From: JALYSX01 sp036510515
GTDB taxonomy: Bacteria > Vulcanimicrobiota > Vulcanimicrobiia > Vulcanimicrobiales > Vulcanimicrobiaceae
Length of the DNA: 7,012 nucleotides
Direction: 5' to 3'
NCBI GenBank assembly: GCA_036510515.1
Contig: DATCDS010000043.1
Span: 1-7,012, forward strand
The notes beneath the pieces were generated by a model that was given only the letters and a program-made list of their open reading frames with translations, did not search any database and had not been told where the DNA came from. Each line of letters opens with the position of its first letter. The first letter of the stretch is position 1. The position numbers and the translations under genes are program-made. Positions 1 to 6,394 of this stretch are shown here, one piece after another.

Positions 1-876
1 ACAACGACTTGCAACGTGTCGCCGCAACCGACTCGAACGCACTCCTACAACTTGATGTGGGAGCATCAACTCAGCGCATCCACATCGTTTAAGTTCGGAC
101 CATACTACAACCAAGCGTCGAACATCTTCGAAAACTACGTGCCGCAGACGTTCTCGTGCAACACGGCTACCCCGCCCGTCTGCGGTTTCTCAAACGTCCC
201 TGGAGCCCAAGGTTTGTTCACCAACTCGGGCGTACGGAAAGCGTTCGGCCTGGAACTGGGCATCAACCACCTCGACAATCGCCCCGTTGGCCTGTCGTGG
301 TGGGTGAGCGGAACGTACGACAACTTCTGGACGAACTCGGTGTCGTCGTTGACGACGCCGTACGGATCGGTTTCGCTTCCTCCTTCGACCAGCGGCGTTC
401 TGTTGCGTTCGTCGGCGGATCCGCCACTCAGCGGTACGTTTACGGCTGAGCTGAACGAAGGGAACCTGCACATCATTCCCCAGCTATACCTACAGAGCGC
501 GGTCACCTACTATACCGGAACTGTTTATCCGGCTACCGGAGGTATCACCGCTTTCGCCAATCGAAGCACCGGCTGGGGAATCATAAACGGGACCATATCG
601 TTCGATGTAGGGCGTCGCAAGGATATCACCATCGGTATCCAAGGAGAAAACATCCTGAACAACACGCGGCCGATCACTCCCTGTTCGACACCTACCGCAA
701 GCCAGCAGGCCGCCTACTTTACGCCTGAGGGCTTGGGGTTAGGTTGCCAGTCGTACCTGGGCGAGTACGACCCGATCGGCGGCAACGGCCTAGGCGTCAA
801 CGGATACGGCAGCAATTACGCTAACCTGAACCAATCCACGCCGCTGTTCTTCATCTTCATCAGCAAGAAGCTGTAA
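1..876 (+). CDS. TonB-dependent-receptor-like outer-membrane protein, C-terminal part (5' truncated by window edge)
   Basis: The frame is open from base 1, and 291 residues are visible before the TAA at 874-876. The GTG at 16 is in frame, but I do not take it as the start because the frame continues upstream. The visible part reads as the end of an outer-membrane beta-barrel. It has alternating aromatic and polar strands and long Asn/Gly/Ser/Thr-rich loops. A stretch near residues 205-225 (GRRKDITIGIQGENILNN) resembles the penultimate strands of TonB-dependent receptors, where a conserved 'N-hNN' turn precedes the last loops. The chain ends in a hydrophobic strand (LFFIFISKKL), as barrels do. 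Two Cys pairs in loop-like segments (FSC..PPVC, and the Cys residues around PCSTP and GLGCQS) could form disulfides. Plug and TonB box would lie upstream, so the substrate cannot be guessed. Sampled lines have about 50-55% GC, against above 70% in later genes. A plain porin is the main alternative. Confidence 0.72.
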   Translation, partial: TTTCNVSPQPTRTHSYNLMWEHQLSASTSFKFGPYYNQASNIFENYVPQTFSCNTATPPVCGFSNVPGAQGLFTNSGVRKAFGLELGINHLDNRPVGLSWWVSGTYDNFWTNSVSSLTTPYGSVSLPPSTSGVLLRSSADPPLSGTFTAELNEGNLHIIPQLYLQSAVTYYTGTVYPATGGITAFANRSTGWGIINGTISFDVGRRKDITIGIQGENILNNTRPITPCSTPTASQQAAYFTPEGLGLGCQSYLGEYDPIGGNGLGVNGYGSNYANLNQSTPLFFIFISKKL

Positions 877-900
877 CGGTCGCGTAGACCCCGATCCCCT

Positions 901-932
901 GGGGCGATGCAGCAATGCATCGCCCCTTTTTT
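901..932 (+). terminator. Rho-independent terminator of the receptor gene
   Basis: A perfect 11-bp inverted repeat (901-911 with 916-926, mostly G-C pairs) closes a GCAA tetraloop of the stable GNRA type and is followed directly by six T (927-932). It starts 24 nt after the receptor's TAA. On the opposite strand no T-tract follows the hairpin, so it acts only on plus-strand transcripts. It separates the receptor from the downstream operon, although the next ATG lies only 15 nt after the T-tract. Confidence 0.93.
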
Positions 933-947
933 CTCGAATAGGTTGGC

Positions 948-2465
948 ATGATTCGCACCGCCTTCTCCATCGCCGCGCTTCTAATCGGCCAAGCCGCAAC
1001 GGCCGGCGTTCCATATCCCGCTCCCGTACCGTCGGCTACGCCAAACGTGCCCGTCTACGTCGGTAATCTAGCCACCGGCTTTTCCGTCGAAAGCCGTCCG
1101 CTGGGCGTCGATCCCGACGGGCGCGCGACCTGGCTATTGATCGCGCACTTTCACGACGCGCAGAACCGGCCGACCTCGATTCTGGCCAACAGCGACCTCT
1201 CTTGGGTGTCCGACCGCGGGCACGTACAGTGGCAGTCGCGCATGCGCTACAACGCGCCGGCGGCCATCGTTACCACCGATCGCGACGGCATCGTCAACGC
1301 CAAGATCACCGCGAACGAGCCGCAGTTCGGCAGCGTTCGCGTCAGTACCGACACGCGCACGTGGAAGACGCCTCGAGTCGTCGCGCGAGCGCTCGGCCCG
1401 CACATGGTGCAGATCGGCTGGTTCCCGCGCGCGACCGCGCCCGTTCGCGTCTGGCGTTCGATCGCGGGCTCGGCGGCGACACCCGTCGCCGCGTTGCCGG
1501 CCGGAGCGTCGACGTATCGCGATGCCGCCGTTCGACCGAATCGTCGCTATCGCTACGAGGTGCGGATCGGAACCTCCAAGCCCGTCGACGTTTCCGGCGT
1601 CGCTACGCCCGCGGATCTGCCCACGACCTCGCTTTCGATGGCGGCGGGAAAAGGGATGTGGCTCTATTTTTCGCTCAACCCCGTCGACGATAATTACTAC
1701 GGCAAGCTCGACCCCGCCAAGATCGCCGATCGAGCTGCAAAAGCCGGCTTGCATTACGTCGAACTGCGCACCGCGTACGGTGCGTTCTGGCAAGCCCCGC
1801 CCAAGGTCAAGCCGACGATCGACGCGATCATCGACGACCTAGCCGCGCGCGGCGTACTCACGATGGGCTGGAGCGTGCCGCGCGAGGCGACCTTTGAAGA
1901 TCTTTCCGCCAGCGTGCGCAGCGCGGGCTACCGCACGGCCAAAGGGACGCCGGTACACGGGATCGCGATCGATCTGGAACGCGGCAGCGATTTCCTGGGC
2001 GACGATCCGCATGGCCTGGCCGCGCTGTGGATGTACGAGAAGTACCTGCGCGAAGCGCTGGGCCCGCATTCGCTGATCGTGGCGACCGTCGAGGATCCGT
2101 CGTTCGAACATCTCGACGAATCCAAGTATCCGTTCCGCGAGATCGCGAAATACGCCGACGTGTTACAGCCGATGGCCTATTGGCGCATGATGCGACGAAC
2201 GCCGACCACGCCGGCGCTGGTCGAACAGTTGATGATCAAGTCCGCCACGATGTTGCGCGCGGCGTCGGGACGCACGCTGCCGATATCGATCGGCGGCCAA
2301 ACCGGTGCGGAAGGCCGCTTGGGATATCCGCCGGGCGACGAGATCGCGGCGAGCTTGGACGGCGCCAAATCCGCCGGCGCGATCGGCGTGTGCTTCTTCG
2401 ACTGGAACGGTACGCAGGCGTATCAGTGGAGCGCGCTGGCGTCCTCCCCTTGGCCGGTGCGGTGA
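948..2465 (+). CDS. Exported protein with two N-terminal beta-domains and a GH18-like TIM-barrel domain
   Basis: This is a 505-residue protein. Residues 1-19 form a Sec signal peptide (charged IR, hydrophobic AFSIAALLIG, then ATA before Gly20). A Pro-rich linker (21-36) leads to a beta-rich domain at about 37-135, then a fibronectin-III-like domain at about 140-218 whose end reads YRYEVRIGTS, a typical FnIII strand. Residues 233-500 look like a TIM barrel: KGMWLYFS (strand 1), GLHYVELRT, GVLTMGWSV, HGIAIDLE (337-344), HSLIVATVEDP, ADVLQPMAYW (403-412), LPISIGGQT and GAIGVCFFDWNG. The 337-344 segment aligns with the GH18 signature DGxDxDxE. It keeps the last Asp342 and Glu344 but has His337 and Ala340 for the first two Asp. 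QPMAYW and the late Trp in FFDWNG also resemble GH18 strands 6 and 8. The start is ATG 948, preceded by a weak AGG at 940-942. The gene overlaps the permease gene by 4 nt. Activity is uncertain; it could be a glycan hydrolase or a non-catalytic binder. Confidence 0.6.
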   Translation: MIRTAFSIAALLIGQAATAGVPYPAPVPSATPNVPVYVGNLATGFSVESRPLGVDPDGRATWLLIAHFHDAQNRPTSILANSDLSWVSDRGHVQWQSRMRYNAPAAIVTTDRDGIVNAKITANEPQFGSVRVSTDTRTWKTPRVVARALGPHMVQIGWFPRATAPVRVWRSIAGSAATPVAALPAGASTYRDAAVRPNRRYRYEVRIGTSKPVDVSGVATPADLPTTSLSMAAGKGMWLYFSLNPVDDNYYGKLDPAKIADRAAKAGLHYVELRTAYGAFWQAPPKVKPTIDAIIDDLAARGVLTMGWSVPREATFEDLSASVRSAGYRTAKGTPVHGIAIDLERGSDFLGDDPHGLAALWMYEKYLREALGPHSLIVATVEDPSFEHLDESKYPFREIAKYADVLQPMAYWRMMRRTPTTPALVEQLMIKSATMLRAASGRTLPISIGGQTGAEGRLGYPPGDEIAASLDGAKSAGAIGVCFFDWNGTQAYQWSALASSPWPVR

Positions 2466-3415
2466 CGACGTTCGTCCTTCGGCGGTTATTGCAAGCGATT
2501 CCAACCCTGATCGGCGTCGGAATTATCGCGTTCGTCTTGCTGCACATCGCGCCGGGCGGCCCCGCGATCGCGCTGGCGGGCGAGAACGCGGCGCCCGCGC
2601 GCGTCGCGCAGATCTCGCACGAACTGGGACTGGATAAACCGCCGCTGACCCAGCTCTATATCTGGTTTTCGGGTCTCCTGCACGGCGATCTCGGCTACTC
2701 CTACCAACGGCAAGCCTCGGTCGGGTCGCTGATCGCTCAACGTCTTCCGCAGACGCTGTTGCTAATGGGCAGCGCACTGCTGGTCTCGATCCTGATCGCC
2801 GTTCCGTTGGGCGTCGTGCAGGCGGCGCGGCGCAACACGGCGTTCGACCGCATCGCATCGATCGCCGTGTTCGTGGCGTGGTCGATGCCGACGTTCTGGT
2901 TCGGCACCCTGCTGATCGCCATCTTCGCGGTCTCGCTGCGCTGGTTTCCCGTGGGCGGATTACAAACGATCGACACCGCCTCGTTCGATTGGCCGACGCG
3001 CATCGCGCATTTGCTCCTGCCGGCCGCGACCCTGGCGATCATTTCGGTGGCCGGCTGGAGCCGCTATATCCGCGGATCGATGATCGAGCAGTTGCGCGAA
3101 GACTATGCACGAACCGCTATCGCCAAGGGGCTGGCGCCGCGCGCCGTCCTCTTTCGTCACGTGCTGCGCAACGCGCTGATTCCGTTTATTACGATCTTAG
3201 GAACCAGCCTGCCGGCGCTCTTCGGCGGTGCGATCATCACCGAACAAATCTTCGCCTATCCCGGTATGGGCCAACTGTTCTGGCAATCGGCCACCGACCG
3301 CGATTTTTCGACGCTCTTGGGCATGACGATGATCACCGGCGCGCTGGTCGTGCTGGGCAATCTGCTCGCCGACGTACTCTACGGCGTCGTCGATCCGCGG
3401 GTGCGCTATGACTGA
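2462..3415 (+). CDS. DppB/OppB-type ABC transporter permease (peptide/oligosaccharide importer)
   Basis: This is a 317-residue inner-membrane permease of the DppB/OppB family, one half of the channel through which substrate from the binding lipoprotein crosses the membrane. The N-terminus FVLRRLLQAIPTLIGV, followed by a periplasmic segment ending in GDLGYSYQR, is the standard family opening. Membrane segments fall near residues 9-29, 98-120, 133-157, 182-198, 238-258 and 286-306. The cytoplasmic EAA loop that contacts the ATPase is at about 213-242 (DYARTAIAKGL, then RHVLRNALIPF, with the invariant Gly223). The end, DVLYGVVDPRVRY, is also typical. The frame is open far upstream, but homology begins only here. 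GTG 2462 overlaps the TGA of the preceding gene (GTGA), which suggests coupled translation. The partner permease starts 8 nt before this stop. Substrate class (peptide, oligosaccharide or nickel) cannot be told from the permease alone. Confidence 0.95.
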   Translation: MTTFVLRRLLQAIPTLIGVGIIAFVLLHIAPGGPAIALAGENAAPARVAQISHELGLDKPPLTQLYIWFSGLLHGDLGYSYQRQASVGSLIAQRLPQTLLLMGSALLVSILIAVPLGVVQAARRNTAFDRIASIAVFVAWSMPTFWFGTLLIAIFAVSLRWFPVGGLQTIDTASFDWPTRIAHLLLPAATLAIISVAGWSRYIRGSMIEQLREDYARTAIAKGLAPRAVLFRHVLRNALIPFITILGTSLPALFGGAIITEQIFAYPGMGQLFWQSATDRDFSTLLGMTMITGALVVLGNLLADVLYGVVDPRVRYD

Positions 3416-4262
3416 CGCAGCGGCCATGGTCCCCAAACGCCGCGGTCCTAAACTCACGGGCGTCGCGCGGGCCGGATTGATCTGGATCGCGCTAGCGATA
3501 TTAGCGTGCGCGATGATCCCGCTGCTCTTCGGACTACATTCCAATCTCACCGACGTCGCCAACGCGTACGCGGCGCCCAGCTGGCACCATCCGCTGGGAA
3601 CCGACGGTCTGGGGCGCGACGAGATGACGCGCTTGCTGATCGGCGGACGCGTGACGCTGGCCGTCGGCGCGGTCGCCGCCGCCGTCGCCATGTGCATCGG
3701 CACGATCTACGGTGCGCTGGCCGGCTTCTATGGCGGGTTGATCGACGGGCTGCTGATGCGTTTGGTCGACGTTTTCATGTCGATCCCAACGCTGTTCTTA
3801 CTGTTGTTTCTGGCCGCGCTGTTCAAGGGTAACCTGATCACCTTGATGATCGTCATCGGCGCGACGTCGTGGCTCAATCCGGCACGACTCGTGCGCGGCG
3901 AGGTGCTCACGCTTAAGGAGCGTCTCTACGTCGAGGCCGCGCGCGCCGTCGGCGCCGACGACGCGCGCATCATCTTCCGGCACGTCGTCCCCAACGCGTT
4001 CGGAACGGTCGTGACGACCACCACGTTTATGGTCGCAACGGCGATGCTGGCCGAGACCGCCCTTTCGTACTTGGGCATCGGCGTGCGCGCGCCGATGCCG
4101 TCGTGGGGCAACTTGCTCTCGTCGGCGCAAAGCGACCTCTTTGCGGGCGCGTGGTGGTTGATTCTCCCGCCGGGATTGGCGATTTTGCTGACCGTCTGCG
4201 CGCTGAACTTCGTTGGCGATTGGCTGCGCGACAGCCGCGACGCCGGGATGGTCGGCGGATGA
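3408..4262 (+). CDS. DppC/OppC-type ABC transporter permease
   Basis: This is a 284-residue inner-membrane permease that pairs with the DppB-type subunit just upstream. Family hallmarks are visible in order: a first membrane helix at about 20-42, the periplasmic motif HPLGTDGLGRDEMTRLL (61-77), GGRVTLAVG (79-87), membrane segments near 84-106, 118-138, 142-157, 200-220 and 248-268, the EAA loop EAARAVGADDARIIFRHVVP (176-195, Gly182), the ALSYLGIGV and PSWGNLL block (218-237), and a C-terminal GDWLRD. The start ATG 3408 lies 8 nt inside the previous gene, in another frame. The stop TGA overlaps the ATG of the next gene (ATGA). The length is normal for the family and no key motif is missing. 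The C-terminus lacks the usual DP after the LRD motif and reads SRDAGMVGG instead. Confidence 0.96.
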   Translation: MTDAAAMVPKRRGPKLTGVARAGLIWIALAILACAMIPLLFGLHSNLTDVANAYAAPSWHHPLGTDGLGRDEMTRLLIGGRVTLAVGAVAAAVAMCIGTIYGALAGFYGGLIDGLLMRLVDVFMSIPTLFLLLFLAALFKGNLITLMIVIGATSWLNPARLVRGEVLTLKERLYVEAARAVGADDARIIFRHVVPNAFGTVVTTTTFMVATAMLAETALSYLGIGVRAPMPSWGNLLSSAQSDLFAGAWWLILPPGLAILLTVCALNFVGDWLRDSRDAGMVGG

Positions 4263-5881
4263 CCGGCGCGCTCGCACGCGCGCTGTTTGCCTCGGCCCTC
4301 GTGCTGTCGCTCGCGTCGTGCGGCGCGCGCTCGGCCGAAACGCGCGATCCGAACATCGTGATCGCGGCCTGGATCGCCGGGCCCGTCGGATTCAACCGCC
4401 TGACGTCGGTCTCCAGCGCCTCCAAGATGGTGTCGCAGCTGATCTTCACCCCGCTCGTGGACTTGGATGCCAAGATGCTGCCGCGGTGGTCGAGCAGCTT
4501 GGCGACCGGCATCGACATCGACGACGGCGGTAGGCGGTACGTGGTGCATCTGCGCCCGGCGCGCTGGTCGGATGGCGCGCCGCTCGACGCACGTGATGTG
4601 GTGTTCACCCTGCTGCTGCAAGCCAACACCGACGTCATTCCGGGCACGGCTTCGGATTTCACGCTGATGAGCTCGGCCCGCGCGCTCGACGCGCGGACGG
4701 TCGAGATTCGGCTCTCGCGGCCGTCGCCGCCGTTTCTACTCAACGCGCTGGGCGAGACCTTTCCGTTGCCCGTGCACCTGCTGGGCAAGCATCCGGCCGG
4801 GTCGCGCGCCGAAGCCGATTTCATCAATCGCGACAGCGACTTCGCGCAAAATCCCCTCGTGAGCGGGCCGTTCAGAATCGCACGCAACGTCCCGGACGCG
4901 TACATGATCTTCGAACGCAACCCGTCGTACTGGGGACCGCCGGCACGTCTGCCCAGGATCGGCTTTCGCGTTTACCCGCAGCAAAACTCGCTCTACGCCG
5001 CCGTCGACGCCGGCGAGGTCGACGTGACGAGCATTCCGCCGCAACTGTGGCGCGTTCACGACCGTTTGCGCGGCAATCATCGCTTCGTTACCTGGCCGTG
5101 GAACGTCTGTTTCATGCTGCTGCCCAACTTTGCCGATTCGCAGATCGCGTTCATCCGCGACCCGATCGTGCGCCGCGCCATGCTCTATGCGATCAACCGC
5201 ACGTTCATTACCCAAGGCATCATGGACGGGCAAGCCGACGTCCTAGACGGCCCGCTCCCGTCGTTCTCGCCCTACTTCGACAAGCACTTGCCGTCGTACG
5301 GTTTCGATCCGGCCAAAGCGCGCGCGCTGCTGGAGGCCGACGGCTGGCACCTGCACGGCGACGTGCGGATGAAGAACGGCGTCGCCTTGCGGATCACCCT
5401 CAAGACCGGCGGCGCGACCGACGCGGTCGCCTCGGACATCGCCGAGCTCATTCAAGAGAACCTGCACGCCGTCGGCATCGAGTGCGCGCTGGAGAACGAA
5501 GAACTCCAGACGTTCTTTCAAGACATCCAACAGTCCAAGTTCGAACTGGCCTTGCGCGGACGCATCCTGCAGCCGTACCCCGACGACTTCCGCGACTACG
5601 ACTCCTCGCAGACCTCAAAAGTCGGCGGGTCGAATTACGGCTCGGTTGCGATTCCGGCGCTGGATCGCGCGATGCGCGACGCCCGGACGGCGACCTCGCC
5701 CGCCGCCTCGCGCGCGGCCCTGGATCGCTATCAGGAAGTCGGCGCTGCCCAGCTGCCGGTTCTCTACCTGTACTCCAACAAACTCGCCGCCGTCGTGCCG
5801 CGCAATCTCTACGGCCTGGGCCTCTCGCCCCTGTCCGCCGCCGCGCTCCCCCAAGACGTTCAGTTCTGGTACCGGCAGTAG
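4259..5881 (+). CDS. Family-5 extracellular substrate-binding lipoprotein of the ABC importer
   Basis: This is a 540-residue periplasmic receptor that captures the substrate and delivers it to the two permeases encoded just upstream. Residues 1-20 are a lipoprotein signal peptide with lipobox LASC, so Cys21 would be lipidated and the protein anchored in a membrane. The SBP_bac_5 family signature is clear: LIFTPLVDLD near 61-70, ARWSDGAPLDARDVVFTL (101-118), NPLVSGPFRI (198-207), VDAGEVDV (249-256), DPIVRRAMLYAINRTFI (301-317), GFDPAKARALLEADGW (348-363) and a C-terminal LPVLYLY. ATG 4259 is chosen because it overlaps the previous stop (ATGA) and gives a complete lipoprotein signal; the frame is open further upstream, but that would bury the signal. 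Members bind peptides, nickel-haem-type ligands, or oligosaccharides such as cellobiose and chitooligosaccharides, so the ligand is open. Placement after the permeases, rather than first in the operon, is less usual. Confidence 0.95.
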   Translation: MTGALARALFASALVLSLASCGARSAETRDPNIVIAAWIAGPVGFNRLTSVSSASKMVSQLIFTPLVDLDAKMLPRWSSSLATGIDIDDGGRRYVVHLRPARWSDGAPLDARDVVFTLLLQANTDVIPGTASDFTLMSSARALDARTVEIRLSRPSPPFLLNALGETFPLPVHLLGKHPAGSRAEADFINRDSDFAQNPLVSGPFRIARNVPDAYMIFERNPSYWGPPARLPRIGFRVYPQQNSLYAAVDAGEVDVTSIPPQLWRVHDRLRGNHRFVTWPWNVCFMLLPNFADSQIAFIRDPIVRRAMLYAINRTFITQGIMDGQADVLDGPLPSFSPYFDKHLPSYGFDPAKARALLEADGWHLHGDVRMKNGVALRITLKTGGATDAVASDIAELIQENLHAVGIECALENEELQTFFQDIQQSKFELALRGRILQPYPDDFRDYDSSQTSKVGGSNYGSVAIPALDRAMRDARTATSPAASRAALDRYQEVGAAQLPVLYLYSNKLAAVVPRNLYGLGLSPLSAAALPQDVQFWYRQ

Positions 5882-5914
5882 GCATGCATCCGAAGCCGCA
5901 CGTCGAGACGTTAT

Positions 5915-5919
5915 AGGAG
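5915..5919 (+). promoter_or_regulatory. Shine-Dalgarno sequence of msrA
   Basis: AGGAG lies 4 nt before ATG 5924. It is the only strong ribosome-binding site in the operon; the other internal genes rely on stop/start overlaps. An in-frame GTG at 5921 is only 1 nt from this site, so ATG 5924 is the better start. The site sits in the 42-nt gap after the lipoprotein gene, which shows that msrA can be translated independently of it. Confidence 0.85.
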
Positions 5920-5923
5920 CGTG

Positions 5924-6394
5924 ATGAACGAACAAGCCAGCTTTGCCGCGGGATGCTTCTGGGGCGTAGAAGCCGCCTTCCGCCAGATTCCGGGCGTCGT
6001 CGACGCCGTCGTGGGCTACACCGGCGGAAAGACCGCGAACCCGACCTATGAAGAGGTCTGCGGCCACCGGACGGGACACGCCGAGGCCGTCGAGGTGACC
6101 TTCGATCCGGCGGTCGTCTCGTACGACCAACTCCTCGACGCGTTTTGGAAGATGCACGATCCTACGCAGGTCAATCGCCAGGGGCCCGATCTCGGAACCC
6201 AATATCGCTCGGCGATCTTCTACCACACCCCCGCACAAGAGCGGTCGGCAAACGCCTCGCGCTCGCGCGCGCAGGCGAATCATTCGCGCCCGATCGCCAC
6301 GGAGATCGTTGCCGCCTCGACCTTCTATCGCGGCGAAGACCACCACCAACGCTATTTCGAACGCAACGAAATAGCGTGCCACATAGCGACGTGA
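5924..6394 (+). CDS. msrA: Peptide-methionine (S)-S-oxide reductase MsrA
   Basis: This 156-residue enzyme reduces methionine S-sulfoxide in proteins and free methionine sulfoxide, repairing oxidative damage. The GCFWG motif places the catalytic cysteine at Cys11. Taking E. coli MsrA as the guide, the active-site residues are all present at matching spacing: Tyr42 (NPTYEEVC), Glu54 (GHAE), Asp89 and Tyr94 (QGPDLGTQYRS). The C-terminal half keeps RPIATEI and FYRGEDHHQRYF, the usual FY-AE-YHQ-Y block. Cys152, five residues from the end, is the candidate resolving cysteine; Cys46 is the only other one. The protein starts 10 residues before Cys11 with no signal peptide, so it should be cytoplasmic. 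Its stop overlaps the msrB start (TGATG). The frame is the same as that of the lipoprotein gene, whose amber stop lies 42 nt upstream. Confidence 0.97.
   Translation: MNEQASFAAGCFWGVEAAFRQIPGVVDAVVGYTGGKTANPTYEEVCGHRTGHAEAVEVTFDPAVVSYDQLLDAFWKMHDPTQVNRQGPDLGTQYRSAIFYHTPAQERSANASRSRAQANHSRPIATEIVAASTFYRGEDHHQRYFERNEIACHIAT
6349..6377 (+). repeat. 11-bp perfect inverted repeat (hairpin) at the end of msrA, just before msrB
   Basis: ACGCTATTTCG (6349-6359) is the exact reverse complement of CGAAATAGCGT (6367-6377), with a 7-nt loop (6360-6366). It lies inside the last codons of msrA (encoding roughly RYFERNEIAC) and ends 16 nt before the msrB ATG at 6394. No T-tract follows, so it is not an intrinsic terminator. 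It could stall or shield ribosomes near the msrB start or stabilise an mRNA end. A role is not shown by the sequence. Confidence 0.6.

Noticed and set aside
1961..1974. GATCGCGATC palindrome and other GATC/CGATCG repeats across the window
   Set aside because: Such words are common in GC-rich coding DNA, occur in unrelated genes and show no regular spacing or symmetry suggesting an operator or repeat array.
2027..2461. Long upstream extension of the DppB-type permease frame
   Set aside because: The extension is Arg-rich, overlaps the well-supported TIM-barrel domain in another frame, and family homology starts only at GTG 2462. It is an open frame produced by high GC.
4103..4258. Upstream extension of the binding-lipoprotein frame
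   Set aside because: It would place about 52 residues before the lipoprotein signal and overlap the end of the DppC-type gene. ATG 4259 gives a proper signal peptide and an ATGA junction.
3926..4920. Long minus-strand open frames opposite the permease and lipoprotein genes (also at 5615-6382 and 1134-1793)
   Set aside because: They are Arg/Ala/Ser-rich without recognisable domains and mirror strongly supported plus-strand genes, as expected at high GC.
5879..5923. Possible amber read-through fusing the lipoprotein to MsrA (same frame)
   Set aside because: msrA has its own strong ribosome-binding site and a natural start, and a fusion would put a cytoplasmic enzyme in the periplasm. The shared frame is probably coincidence.
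6145..6393. Upstream extension of the msrB frame
   Set aside because: It lies inside msrA in another frame and would bury the signal peptide. No MsrB homology precedes ATG 6394.
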